From Nymphaea colorata (taxonomy: Eukaryota; Streptophyta; Magnoliopsida; Nymphaeales; Nymphaeaceae): a stretch of DNA of 64,000 nt. Under the pieces are notes generated by a model. That model was not told where the DNA came from and ran no database searches. It saw only the letters and a program-made list of their open reading frames with translations. Shown piece by piece: positions 1-12,362 of the stretch. Both the position numbers and the translations under genes were made by a program. The DNA lies in NCBI RefSeq assembly GCF_008831285.2, contig NC_045141.1:7119353-7183352 (forward strand), in the 5' to 3' direction. Every line of letters begins with the position of its first letter. Position 1 is the first letter of the stretch.

Positions 1-1447
1 CCCGACAAGTATCCGACTTGGTTATATATAAGAGCCAGATCGTAGCCCTATTAGATCTCTATATGATTTCAAATGTGAACTCCAAATCTGTATTAAACTT
101 ATAATCTAAGATCAAGATATGACTTAATCAGATACATCTGCTAAATGGCAGAACTATTTGAGTTCAAACAGTGATAACTCTAATTTCAACCATCGTTTGT
201 AGCCAACTTAAGTTTGAGTCATGAAAGGACTAGGAATCAGGACACTTTATTACTATAAGTAAATAGACCTCATAATTAAATTTCTTAAATCTTCAACACA
301 ATTATACTATGAAGTCTTTATCATTTGTATGCTAATAAGATCGGCTCTCTTAATAACAATGATAATAGTTTGTTACTGTTTCATGAATCTGTCCCAATTG
401 AACAGTGTTACATAAACATACCCTAAGCTTTATGTATAGTGTTTTATGAATCTGCCCTTATTTTTATATGCAATATTTCATGAATCTATCTTAATTTTTG
501 AAGTAGATACATAAAACATTTGACATTGTACAGTGTTTTATGAATTTACCACAATCTTCATACTAGTGTCATGGAAGAATATAATTACCATGTGTTATTG
601 TAACAGTTTAAGTGATATACTTGTCTCTTGCACCAACTATAATAAGTCACCTTGAAACTGATTCATAGCTTGGGGTGCATGATGCATCACTTCATATTAT
701 ATATATATTTCATGAAATGCATAAAGTAAGTAAAATATAAGGACCATTATTTTGACTAGTCACTCAATTTAATTTAATTGTCGATATACAATGCATCACT
801 TATTTATGTAAAGTTAAGCTGTTAATTACCATCGATATTTTTAAAATAATTTTATATATGGTACCTTAGGAATCGTCAACAAAATTAATTAAAGAACCTA
901 TAATCAGTCCCAAGGGTGGCCAGGGGCCAGTCAGGGGCCGTGGCCTCTCCCTTCAGATTTTCAGAAAAAGAAATCAACTTGTATTTTAATTTTTTTTCAA
1001 TCTATCCTATAATAAAATTTTGACAAATTCTATTTCACCCCCATTAAAGTTTTGAAACTATAGTTCGAGCCTCCTAAAAAAATTTCTTAGCTATGCCCTT
1101 AATTAATCGGTCCACATAACCCATATTCAATTTAATACATATTTCACAAATTTAGATATATAGAATAAACACAAGACCCCATAAAATAAAGTACAACACA
1201 TTTTTACTGAAAATGGGCCTTATATAAACGCCTTAGTGCTATTTTCAATCGTCAAGGAGATGTTACTATTTGGTTCAATGCCCACAAAGGAGAGCGTGCA
1301 TGAAGCGGATGCTAGAACTCAAATCCTTCCAGCTTAAGATTTTCAGTTCTGCGATTGGAATAATGAGTTTGGGCAGGCTTGGTGACATTGCCTGGAGGTA
1401 TGTGTTCTCCTTTTTGAATTCATTCAAGACTGGCTCTAAAGAATGAG
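1..1447. other. Non-coding AT-rich DNA
   Basis: No frame here reads like a protein I recognise. A stretch around 905-1110, with a GC-rich start (ggggccagtcaggggccgtgg) followed by AT-rich sequence and runs of C, resembles dispersed plant repeats, but I cannot assign a family. At 1290-1446 the plus strand reads about 50 codons without a stop; no domain is visible. Confidence 0.5.
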
Positions 1448-1448
1448 T

Positions 1449-1559
1449 ATATATATACATATATTATGTACATGCTCCTTCTCATGTATGGAGCCATTCC
1501 CTATATATATATATATATATTATGTACATGCTCCTTCTCATGTATGGAGCCCATTCCCC
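1449..1559. repeat. Tandem duplication, about 56-bp unit, two copies
   Basis: Two adjacent units each contain an AT run followed by tatgtacatgctccttctca and tgtatggagc. The second starts about 56 bp after the first (1465 versus 1521). Within each unit gctcc and ggagc can pair, so each copy may fold into a small hairpin. The copies are almost identical outside the AT run, suggesting a recent duplication. Confidence 0.85.
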
Positions 1560-1813
1560 AGCAGCCGAACCTTGAAAACGTTCAAAAACGTATAATTGAA
1601 AAGTAATCAAGTTCTTTTTGGAAAAGAAAAAACAAAACAGTATTAATGACACATAAGGCCTAAGGCTTAATTTTCTTTTTTACCAACCTTATGGGTACAA
1701 ATGTCCAGAGGGCAAACACTTTTATGGAAGTCATGAGAGAGCAGCCTACTTACAGAAAAAGGAAGTGTGGCCACTGTCGGCTTCTTTTCCTTCCTCCTCA
1801 GTCCTCACCCGCA

Positions 1814-1836
1814 ATCTCTCTCTCTCTCTCTCTCCT
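1814..1836. repeat. (TC)n microsatellite
   Basis: A run of about eleven TC dinucleotides, followed by a TTTTA-rich stretch. Confidence 0.9.
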
Positions 1837-1986
1837 CTCTTTTATTTTATTTTATTTTTTTTTTTAAAAAGGCAAGAGGATATGTTTGATAGCTAATGAT
1901 CGATGCAACCCAACTTTATCTTTCATCTTGAAACACCATGCTTTGAAGCACTATGTGCCATTCTTCATAAATCAAATTTTATAAAA

Positions 1987-1987
<1 letters not shown>

Positions 1988-2055
<68 letters not shown>
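1988..2055. repeat. Compound microsatellite (AT)n(GT)n
   Basis: About 20 AT dinucleotides run directly into about 12 GT dinucleotides. The open frame crossing it encodes alternating Ile-Tyr then Cys-Val and is an artefact of the repeat. Confidence 0.95.
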
Positions 2056-2326
2056 ATTGTAAAAAAAACTGCAAAATCATATGTAAAAACCACCTTTTTA
2101 TTTGTAAGGATTTTAAGATTAGTGGTCATAGCTTTCACAAATCATCGTTCGGTGCTTACTCTTGTAGTGTAAAGTTACTTGAGGACATATGCTTTAGAAG
2201 TTACGCATAGTGACTAAAAAAGTCTCAGAATTTGATTTGTCAAAATTTTGAGCAAGATCTAGCGTACACGTTACAATAGCCATAATGCCGGAGAAATTGA
2301 GAGGCAAGTTAAATTGAAAAAAGTAG

Positions 2327-2352
2327 GAGAGAGAGAGAGAGAGAGAGAGAGG
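2327..2352. repeat. (GA)n microsatellite
   Basis: Uninterrupted GA run of about 12 units. Both small open frames across it are repeat artefacts. Confidence 0.9.
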
Positions 2353-5300
2353 GAGAAGGCGTTGGGGCACGTGGAGGGGGCATTGGCCCTTACCCCTTTT
2401 CATTTGATGTGTCCTTTTCAAGACCAAACGTTTTCGGATCGCCCAGAAAAGGATCCTGCATGGAGACGTGGGTTTGTGATCTTATCCTTTAATGTCCCGA
2501 CCTATGTATAGGGATAGCTAGCAGCACCACAAGGACATGGCGCTGGCGCAGGTTCGTATGGTCATTGCAGGTTTCTTACTGATTGGCCCTAGGCAACAAG
2601 GTATGGTGAATTGAATGTATGCTTCAAATTATTGCCTGGTCCAGGCTTGTTCACAAAGCTCATATTTTTGTACTGCTTTTCAAAATTCAATGAGGGAAAA
2701 TTAAAATGTTTCCGATACTAAAGATTGCTTTGACCTTTTATTCATTTTGTGCAATTTTTAGTGTTGAATACTGAATAGGGGTGTTTGGGTCAATAAAAAC
2801 GTGCATGCATTAAAAGTGTTATTAAAATGTTATGTAAGTGTTATTATGCTAAAATGTTATAAAGCGTTATTTATAGTGTGTAGCATGACTGGGCAGGCAG
2901 GTTGGCCCATTGAAGACAAGATCTCTGTTCTGTTCCCAAGAGTGCAAGTTGTGATGGTATGACGAGACATTGCTTTGGGCTAAGCGATAGAGTTGGAGGC
3001 TAGTTGAGTTGGTTTGTCCCCTCTCTCCAATAAAATTCTTGCTAAGAAGAGTTTTCGCATGGAAAGTTGGGCATCATTAATATTATTTTAACTATTCTAC
3101 ACTTAAGAGTGATCTTATGTGTAGCACAAAATAAAGTAGTTTAATTTGAGTATAGGTTATTACTAAGAAATTTTGCTGATTAAACTCTTATTCGATTATT
3201 TCATTAAAAATTTAACAAAAAATCTAATATTAGTTTGGATCTCACAATTAGTAAAAGAATATAAGGCAACTACATCTAAATTTATTATGTCATATAATGA
3301 CGAGCTTTTTATATTTTAAATGCATCTTGAATATTCGATCAATTAAAAGGAATGAAATGTACTATATTGTCTTTTCAGCTTTATCCTTTTAAATAAAGGA
3401 GGAGCAAAGGTACAACATTATTTATTTAAGTTTGTTACTATGAGAAAAAACAATAATGTTTGAGTGTTCTCATCGATAAGGCGTTGGCAAAAAAGATAAG
3501 ATTGTTTGGTTCAAATTAAATCGGTCAATTGATTCGTACCCAATTTATCAATTACCAAGAAACATGGCTGATTTTAAAGCATATCTCACCATGCTTTAGG
3601 GCATTCTACAAGTATATCCCAAGTGCTATATGTTTGTTAGATAAAGTACTTACATATATCGAAAATTTCCAGACCAGCATGTAGCATGCAGTTTGGGTGA
3701 GTGGTGGGGAGCCCACAACCCAGAGGCCAAAGCTTTCTGTCCTTCTCCTAGTCCGAGGGTCTAGAGTTTTTTAGAGACCTAATGGGTCCTACAATTTATC
3801 ATTTAAACATAGTGTTGCACATGATATTGTTTATAGTTCATAAGAATAGCACCCAGCGTCAACAACACGCCACTCAAGCTAATTAGCTAAGCTATGGCCC
3901 TCGGGACTCATGTCACATGCAGTCCTTGGTAATATTAATTGAACAATAATTAGAATTAAAGATGTTTAAGGGTTGAGTGTGAGGGGCACATGGCAGTAGC
4001 CATATGATCATGCGATTCAAGTGATTGCTCTTTCTACGTTTCATGCTTACTATATCATCACATGTGCGCTTGGTATAAAGAAGTACTTAGTGAGAAAGCC
4101 TATGAAAGTTTTAAAATATTCCACGCGTTTTGTTTGATCAACTTACGGTTTGAGGGTTTAAGTATTTGTGAATATAGACAAGGAATCAAGATATATATAT
4201 ATACATATCTTAATTGCATTCAGTAGTCCTGCTTCTGTAACCGCAAAAGGTTGCTTTAAAATAATGGTTCTTTTGTTAGGGTTGTTATTTTATTTCCTAG
4301 CTTGGTAAGGAAACTTGAGTCCCTTGATTACGAAAGAAACGTATTCTACATTCTTAGTTTTCATCGGCACAAACTCCTACCTTAACTAACCCATTTCCAA
4401 AGTTAACCCACCATTTTTTCTACTCCTTTTGCAGGTTAATTAATCAGAAAACACTTGTAATGCTTCACCTCCACACACGATGGCACCCAACCCCCTGCTT
4501 TTTGGTGGACGAATACAAATTAGTGAAATATAATGTGTCAGCATTTAAGTGGTAATAAGGATAAAGGTAAGGAAAGTTCACAGCAAACATGTGCTAAAGC
4601 CAATGTTGCCGATAGATTGCATAATATTGGATTTCTTTTTGAAAAATGTTCATTTTTAGGACTACCATTTGCCCGTAATTTCTGAAAAACGCTATATATT
4701 GCGAATTTTCTAATAAATATGGCATGCCTTTCAAAAGGAGTGGCATCGGGTGAGGCACTCGGTACTCGATTTGACTCCAGCTGAACCCCATGTCATAAAA
4801 TTGGTTGTTGGGCTGGCCTTAAGTTATTTTTTAATATTATTTTTATTTAAAAATATATAATTAGAATATTTTGTTCTACTTCATTCTATTTATATATTAA
4901 ATTATGTTAAAAATATATTTCTCCTTCTAATTGAACTGGGCCGAGCCCGACTGAGCAAGGTCGTAGGCAGTCAAGCCAGGCCTAGGCTGTAGTCATAGGC
5001 TATGGCCTGGCCTGAGCCTTATTTGATGTTTTCACGAAATACGTGACATTCCTAAAAAAATCACAAAAGATAGTATTTTTTTGGCCATTTTTTTACCTAT
5101 TTTATGGGCCTTTAAGAAGTAATTCTTTTCTTGATCCATGGGCTTCTTGCAGGCTCACAACATTCAAATGTAAACTACAAGTGAAAAGTTAAAAGCCACA
5201 TTCTATATTATGGCCTTGCTGCATTCCACTATGGAATTAGGGTTTATTGCTTTGGCATCTACATGTAGAAAAGTTGAATGTCTTAAAAATGTGTTTCCTC

Positions 5301-6275
5301 AAGTAGGTTGGCATAACGGTCGAGACAAAGGTCAGTAGGCGGCTGGTTGCGGTTTTCAATCTTCGTAACATCAACTCTCTGTTTTGTAAAGAGGGCACCA
5401 CCGACTTGCAAGTTGAAGCATTGCAGAGCAGCACCCCGAGGCATCAAACTGACCATATACCTTAAGGGAATAAGGGGTTGGGTGGAGACTTCGGCCTTTT
5501 GGCAGACAGTTGAAAACCCCACCCACCTAGACTTAAAATGTGTTAGTGGCCATTCCACTTGGAGAAAAACCTATTCCTATAATCTCCATATTTTGTGGCA
5601 ATTAAAAAATAATATATTTAAGACAATTTTATAAGAAAATGATTGTTGACAATAAGATATCACTTAAATATGTGAAAGTCATGCCAACATTTGATTGATC
5701 ATTGACAAAATACCTTCAGAATTATAGTACTTAAGACGTCAATGAGAATGTCAATGCCATTAAAGTATTTTATTAATGCAAACCACCCTAGGGCAATGGA
5801 GACCCTAAATGCCTGCCTTCGATGGTGAATAAATAATATTAGGCTTTGTGATTAAGCACAATATTGAGTGTTCATTCTTAATGTGCCCTTGCTATCTTTA
5901 TTTGTTTCAAGGATTGAGAAACATCTCTTAATGAGTTTGTATCCTAAGGCAGAAGCGAGTAGACTTCAATAAACTGATCATTGTTCACTTATATGAGTGT
6001 AGAACTTCGAGCCACTTCTTATCAAAAAGGACAATTCTCTCAAGCACTCATGAATCCACGATTAGCACAAGGCTTTATAATGTGCCACTTGAAAATCTAC
6101 ATAGAATATTGCTTTAAAGGTTATGCGTGGTATTTCAGATTAATACAACTAGGAGTTCGGTTCAAGGTAAGTCCATGAAGTCCCTTGACTTAACTTTCTA
6201 TGACAACCTAAGGATTCAAGTCCGCAAGACGTAGTTATGCCTAACTTTTAGTCATTCAAATTAACTACATTTTGA
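2353..6275. other. Long stretch without recognisable genes
   Basis: Only short open frames are present. The longest minus-strand frame, 5283-5558 (91 codons), and an overlapping plus-strand frame at 5347-5634 match nothing I know; the local base composition is a little higher in GC than its surroundings, so an old transposon fragment is possible. 4920-5020 contains repeated gggccgagcc/aggcct motifs typical of dispersed plant repeats. No tRNA or structured RNA was seen. Confidence 0.5.
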
Positions 6276-6530
6276 AACTAGTGGTGAATGTTGTTGATAA
6301 AGTTTCAAAATAGTATTAAAATTAAAATAAATAGATAAATAAATTATTTTTCTAAAATATAAGTTTTTCGTACATGTCTTTTCATGAGAGGGTATGTTAG
6401 TTTATCTATATTTTAAAACTAGTGCGGGATTGTTAATAAAGGTCTAAAATAAATATTTTAAAATAAATAAATAAATTATTTTCTAGATGTCGTTTGATAT
6501 GTCTCTTTTCATTAACGGGTATGTTTTGAA
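6276..6530. repeat. Imperfect direct repeat, about 139-bp unit, two copies
   Basis: Copy 1 (about 6276-6414) and copy 2 (about 6415-6530) share, in order, aaactagtg, tgttgataaag or tgttaataaag, aaataaataaattattttct and cttttca followed by ggtatgtt. In copy 2 a short purine-rich gcggga precedes TGTTAATAAA, which looks like the polypurine tract to LTR start junction of a retrotransposon. That reading is an inference; no matching LTR end or target duplication was found. Confidence 0.65.
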
Positions 6531-8247
6531 AGTGTGTGTCATTTAGTTTTAAAAGTTGAAACTCTTTGTGTTGAAAGGTTGCAATGTTTGAGGTTTTTCA
6601 TGAATGGTTTGTCCTTTCAATACTTATAAATTAGTGTCTTTGGTTTTTTTGTATGGCATTGGCAATTTGAGTGAACATCTTTTGTGTAGTAGAGTTCTTC
6701 TGTGTGTGCAAGACATAGATGTCTTGAGGCATTAACCTATTTGTATCTTATAACATAGTTGCCTCATCCATTTCGCAACTTAAGAATAAAACCATAAGCA
6801 GGGGAATTGAAGTTCTAAGTGGGCGCCCGTCTGGGCGTGCTTATAGGCTTTATATCCCTTCCATTTTCTACAATTGCACCAACACTCTTGCATGCATACT
6901 TGAAGCTTAACCAAATTGTACCTTAATTAGGTGGAAAGGAAATGATCAGCCCTTTGTGGTGTATACGAAAATAAGACAACCGTCGCCTCCTCGCACCGTC
7001 GCCTCCTCGCGGCTCGCCATCATCAACTACTGCTTCTTTTGCCTCAGCTACCTCTGAATGGCACACCTCTTCTTCATCTTCTTCTTTTATATTTGTTAGG
7101 AAGTGTTGTATGTCTCGAGCAACAAATCCGGCCTGAGGCCCAATAGTCCATCGGCCCCGCCCGACCCGGCTGGCCCGATTAAGCTACCGATTAGGCATTT
7201 TAATCAGGCCAGGCCAGCCGCTACCCAGCCCTAATTAAGGGACACCATTAGATGAATTAGTAAGTTTTTAGAGGCCACCAATGTCAAAATAAATGAAATT
7301 TGTGAGATGCCTCCACATGCAGCTCTACCCGGCTCTCCTTTGATTCCCTTTGCTATCACCCACCTATCTTTTGCTCGCATTGCCTGTTGGATACATCTGC
7401 TGCTCGTTTTACTCCCCATCGACCCTCCCTCTGCAAGTTGAGTTGCATCGTCTTCGTCTTGGTGTGCATCCTCATGTCATCATGCACATTGGTTTTTGCC
7501 ATTGAGGTGCATCCCTCCCCGAATCACCCACAACAACATTTAATCGTCATTGCCTGCTATTCCCGATACAACTTTAGTTTTGCCCCTACCATTTTGGGTG
7601 TCGATTTGTTGGGTCTGCATTTTGCCATTTATTTTTCCGTTCTCCCGTGTTTTCCTCCACTGGTTTTGTCCCCGTCAAGCCGTCTTCGTCTCCTTTGTGC
7701 CACCTTCATTTTGCTGCTTCCATCTCTCGAAGCTTCGTCAACCCTTGCTTTAAACTTCCTCCTTTGTAGTGTATTTATGCTCATGACGGCTCGTTTCCTG
7801 TGCAGACGTCTTGCGGAGTTGCTGTCCCTGGTTCTTCTCTATTGTTTTGGTTTTACCAAACAGCGCTTTGTCTCTCTGTCTTTGCATTGGCTAAGCAGTG
7901 AATTGTAACCCCGCAGCAACACATAGTTCATGTTCCTTTCAAGCCTTCACCGCCTTTTCATTCATCTGACTATTTCCTGTACTCCGATTGCAATCTTGCT
8001 CAACAACAGCCTTTGCTGCATCGTTGCTGAACCACCTAGTTCCTATTATTGCCTTTGTAACTATACTAAACACTCTATATGCTAAACTACATCATTCAAC
8101 CTACCATTGCCGACCCTGGACGTTCGTTGCTGCCAGACCAAATAGGTCGTTTGATTGCTTTCTGTCATTGCTGGTTCTTTGTGTGCCGATTGTCAATCTT
8201 CGCCGGCCTCGATAGTGGCCACCAGCCCTATCCCTTCCACTTGTAAC
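6531..8247. other. Unassigned, CT-rich in its second half
   Basis: 6820-6837 reads tgggcgcccgtctgggcg, resembling the start of a TGGCGCC-type retroelement primer site, but nothing around it confirms an element. 7387-7908 holds an open frame of 173 codons rich in Leu, Cys, Phe and Ser; it has no visible domain and reflects the CT-rich composition, so I do not call it a gene. 7120-7240 has gcccgacccgg and ggccaggcc motifs of a dispersed repeat. Confidence 0.45.
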
Positions 8248-8657
8248 TGTGAGAGGCACTTGCAGTTATGAGATAAACATCGCAGACTATATTTGAAAAT
8301 AAACGGGTTTTTCATTAAATAATATTCTGTTTTACAAATCATTTCTTGATTTCTCTCACTGGCCCTAATTGGAAGTTGGGCTTATGGGGAACCCTATGAA
8401 CCTGGCATTAAATAGCCAAGTACTTTCTTTGTAAGGGTTAATCATGTGATTACCCTGGCAGTTGCCTCATAAAAGCAAAACGGTAAACATTCTCCTTGTT
8501 TAATTTTCTTTCTCTATCTCTGGTTCTCTACAGCTTCCGTCCCTTACCGTTGCTGTGACTTCTGCTGCTCGGTGCTCACAAGCTGGTGACTCCACTGGTG
8601 AATGTACTCAGGAGATTGAAGGGCTCGCGTGTATCATCCGCTTCCAATATCCCAACA
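8248..8657 (+). repeat. Probable copia-type LTR, 3' part
   Basis: The segment ends in cccaaca directly before a tRNA-iMet primer-binding site, the standard junction between a 5' LTR and the internal region of plant Ty1/copia elements. A possible LTR start is TGTGAGAGGC at 8248, giving about 410 bp, but no second LTR or target-site duplication is visible. Downstream sequence carries no recognisable gag or pol, so this is a solo or truncated remnant. The right boundary is well supported; the left one is a guess. Confidence 0.6.
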
Positions 8658-8658
8658 G

Positions 8659-8673
8659 TGGTATCAGAGCCAG
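8659..8673 (+). other. Primer-binding site, tRNA-iMet (3' end type)
   Basis: TGGTATCAGAGCCAG is complementary to the last 15 nt of plant initiator methionine tRNA (ending CUGGCUCUGAUACCA). It follows the LTR end by one nucleotide. In an active element the tRNA would prime minus-strand cDNA synthesis here. Confidence 0.85.
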
Positions 8674-11600
8674 CAAGATCTTTTAGACTCTGAAATGCAC
8701 TTGAATACTGATACGGTAACTTGCATGCTATAAAATGAAGAAAACATAAACACAAATGCCCTTGATACACTTACTTCGAATGTTTAATGCCTGCTAGCGA
8801 TAGCAGTAGACAACATGTGATGCCTTTGAATACTCAACATAATGGTCATTTAGATGAACACTAACCATTCTGTACACAAGTACGAAATGCTCTTAATTCT
8901 GTAGTCTATTACAAGCATATGATTTATAATAAGACACATCATATAGACATAACAGAAGTGCTTTTCATTCTGTAACTACAGCTTAAGAGATATCCCTTTT
9001 GTTGTTTTCAACTAAGCATGCATGCTTATATCTGGTACTGTGTATATATACGCCCATGTGCGTTGGTAGAACGATAGTGCCTTTTAAGCCCCACTATATC
9101 GGCTCAGTGAACCTAGAGGTCTGCTTGTAGACTTACTGCATCTAAAGTGAAGAAAATGAGAGAGAACAACCAAATAAACATAAATCTATGGTTGGAAATT
9201 CCTGAATAGGCATGAACGGTTTCTAGTTAAAATAGGAGGCACCCGGTTGTGAATAGAGACCTTCTGCACAACATCCTCTTAATTTAGGGACATCAGTAAC
9301 AGCGCATGAATTTATTCGAAAAAAGGAAGGAATCGGCGACAGAAACCAGAGCATCAGACTACAATAGTCGAGAGGAACAGAAAGATCTTCCCTGTTTTTT
9401 GGTTGCTTGTCATACAACCTGTACCCTCTTTTCTTTCCTTTTCACCATTATTTCTCCGTGGTTGATGTATCTCTTTCTTTGAGTCGCCAAAGTCAGTATG
9501 TACTTGTTTCCAACGACTTTGTAATATCTGCAACAAAAAAAGGGGGCAAGAAAGTAAATTAGAAAAGGGCAGGAAGGAGATCCGAACAGAGGCAAAACAA
9601 AATGTCGCTGACGCTCTGGTGGAAGAAAGCAGAGTTCACTCTACTCTGCAACAAAAAAAAGAAAAAAAAAAATACAGGGAAAATAAAAGAGCGAGAACAG
9701 AGGGAAATACCTGTTGCCTGTATGACTGGAGAAGCCGCCCTTGACTCATACTTTTGGAGCCGGTTGGTGAATCCGCAACCGCTATTTTTCCAACAAACCA
9801 GCGATAAGCCAAAATCCTCTAATGCTGCTGTTCTTCTGGTGGACCAGTGAGGACAGAGCCCTCAGCTACCGTTGCTTCTTTTCTAGCTGATCTGCAGAGA
9901 CACTTTCAGCCACTGCCGTTTTTGCAATGGCCCAGCAGCTTTTTGTGACAGACAAATTTTTACAAGCCCAAATGATCATTTTAACCATCACCATATGACT
10001 TTCAAATAGACTTTGGATGACCAAATTTCAATAATAATGGGCTATCCAAACAAGTACTTTTCACAGCAATACTTAGACTTGTATCACCTAGGTCGGCCAA
10101 ACTAAAAATTACCATTTTGCCTAAGTCTTGGCATTGCACCTAGAAAGTAAGGATTTTCTCTAAAATTTTTAAAAATTGCCTAAAATTTGAGTAATTAGAC
10201 AGTTTTTCAATTTTGCATGAACCTAGGAGTAGCCAGAATTAGCACACTAAAGTTATTCTAGTCCGGAGCTAGCTCTTGTGTAGCTCAAATCGAATACTGG
10301 AACTTCAAATTGCGATCTTTAACTCAATCAAGTCAAAACAAGTTTATTTTGATGGAGAAAAAGTTTTATTTCATTGATTTTGAGTCATCTAGCCCACCTT
10401 TCAGTTATATACTAACTTGCATATTTCTACTAGATCTTTCTCTCTCATGTTTTCAAGGTTTTGAGCTTAATTTGAGCACAATCTAGGAGATTGAGTTAAA
10501 ACCGAGCTATGAATATGTTTGTCATGTATGAATCAAGTTTCGCTTAGTTCGCTTTGAGTTCATTCATCTTGGTTCGAGTTCAATTCAGTTCCAAGTGTCT
10601 TCCATCCCCTGTTTTGAGGGTTTTGAACTGAATTTGAGCTTCACCGAATAGAGTGAGCTGAAAGAGAGTTGAAATTATGTTCATCATGAGTAAATCAATA
10701 CTCCTTTAATTTGGTTTAAGTCTATTTCTTTTAGTTTGAATTCAATTTTGAAAGTCATAGAACTCATTCCTACTACTTGTTACACTTTGTAAACTACTAT
10801 CATGTTTAATTTTGCAAAATTAAAACAAATTTCTCTAATCTTTCATCATGTTCTTATAAGTAAGTAGCTTTTTTAAGTGCTCTCAGCTCTACATATGAAA
10901 ATTTCATTAAAAATGATTTTTATGACCTTTCTTAATTTTCTTTTATAAATATGCTGTATACGACTTGGTAAAATTTTGTTTTCCATTTTTACAACAATTC
11001 GAGAGGAATTTTTTAGCAAGATTTTATACAAGAGCCTATTTAGGAACTTGGCCATAGGTTGGTTCAATCACATCGAGAAAATTCATTTGGAACTCCGAAA
11101 ATATACACATGGGCAAAATGATCATTTTTTTTTAAGTCATATTCTTCTACATAAACATAGGATATAAGTCACATATACCTTGGTTTATGATTTTTTTTTT
11201 TTAATTCTAGATCATTAATTCAAGCTCATCTCTTTATTTGAACATGTTTGATCCCACAATCACAAACAAGGGTATTTTGGTCACTTGCCACGAAGCATAT
11301 ACTTTTTATGAAATCTAACTTAGGAGCCACATGAAAATAAGTTGACTTTTCATAAACATTTCATGGATCTTGTAGGCCTAAGCCTATGCTTTGCCTATCC
11401 CGATTCCACATCAAAACTGAATTTCTAAAGGCTTCATATGAGCCTACACCCAACCAAGTTCTAAACCTAGCTTTTCCTTTTTTCTTTTTTTTTGTTTAAA
11501 TTGAACTTGACCAAGGTCCAGCCCATGTCTTACAAATTGAACCCCCCTATCCCAACTCGAGCTAGGTCAGTGTTCTTGCTATTTTCAGAACTTTATTTCA

Positions 11601-12316
11601 TACTCTTGGTCCAGATCATATATCCAATTCTTATTTCTATGTTTAGATCTCATATCCAAGTCTTACATCTTATCTATCTTTACGGATTCAGATCCATTAT
11701 TCACCTTTCAAATAATGGATTTTGAATCATAATCTAACTTTCCAATACCATATTTGGATCCATCTTCTAGAATTTTTCTTGTGTCTAGATTTGAATTTAG
11801 ATCTCAGCATCAAACCGAGATCCAGGATCCACTTGGGGCTTAATGCACATTATATGTTAAACTATATCATGACATTCTCACTCCATGCTTAATGTCAATT
11901 CAAGTGTAAGTACTTGAAACATGCAGAAATCTTTCTTGAGCATTCTGGCATAGACGAAATCGAAATCGTATCTATATGTGGTTGCGACAAACTTTTTTTT
12001 GTTTGACTTATATCAAGTTTTAAAATAATGTTTAAAAGTGTGTTTTATTCTCTTCATATTCTCGCTTCATTCATTTTCACATACAATGTCAATCCAAATA
12101 CTTTATCACGAATCAAATAGCATTTCTCTAGCATGCATGCCTTTTACAAAATTGAAATACAGAGTTCGGACAAGTTCACAGTGAACAAAATACGAATGAA
12201 AATATACTTTTAACTTATGGCTTAGAGTGTTAAAGAGGAAAGGGAGTGGCAAAAGTTTAGTCATAAATCAAAAATCCCAAGGGGGTTTGCCCATTCTCTC
12301 TCCGATGAATAGGGCC
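8674..12316. other. Long stretch without recognisable genes
   Basis: No copia gag or pol is visible after the primer site, so the internal region has been lost or is beyond recognition. Small frames around 9223-9850 and 10873-11725 show no domain. 10260-10760 contains several loose copies of a ttgag/gagctt-rich phrase. A poly-A-rich patch sits at 9650-9680. No RNA gene was seen. Confidence 0.5.
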
Positions 12317-12362
12317 TCTCACCCGCCCGCCCCCCGCCACCCACCCCCCCCTCCCCGCCCCA
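12317..12362 (-). other. G-quadruplex-prone tract (C-rich on plus strand)
   Basis: On the minus strand this stretch holds six or more runs of three to eight G within about 45 nt, separated by one or two bases. Four closely spaced G-runs are the established requirement for an intramolecular G-quadruplex, and the plus strand could form an i-motif. The tract stands out sharply from its AT-rich surroundings. Confidence 0.75.

Noticed and set aside
1903-2511. Open frames across the AT/GT and GA microsatellites
   Set aside because: They encode dipeptide repeats produced by the microsatellites.
7387-7908. 173-codon open frame, superficially membrane-protein-like
   Set aside because: The hydrophobic residues come from CT-rich DNA; there is no domain, no conserved start context and no supporting neighbour.
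8659-8673. Possible tRNA gene piece
   Set aside because: It is complementary to, not identical with, the tRNA 3' end and follows an LTR end, so it is a primer site.
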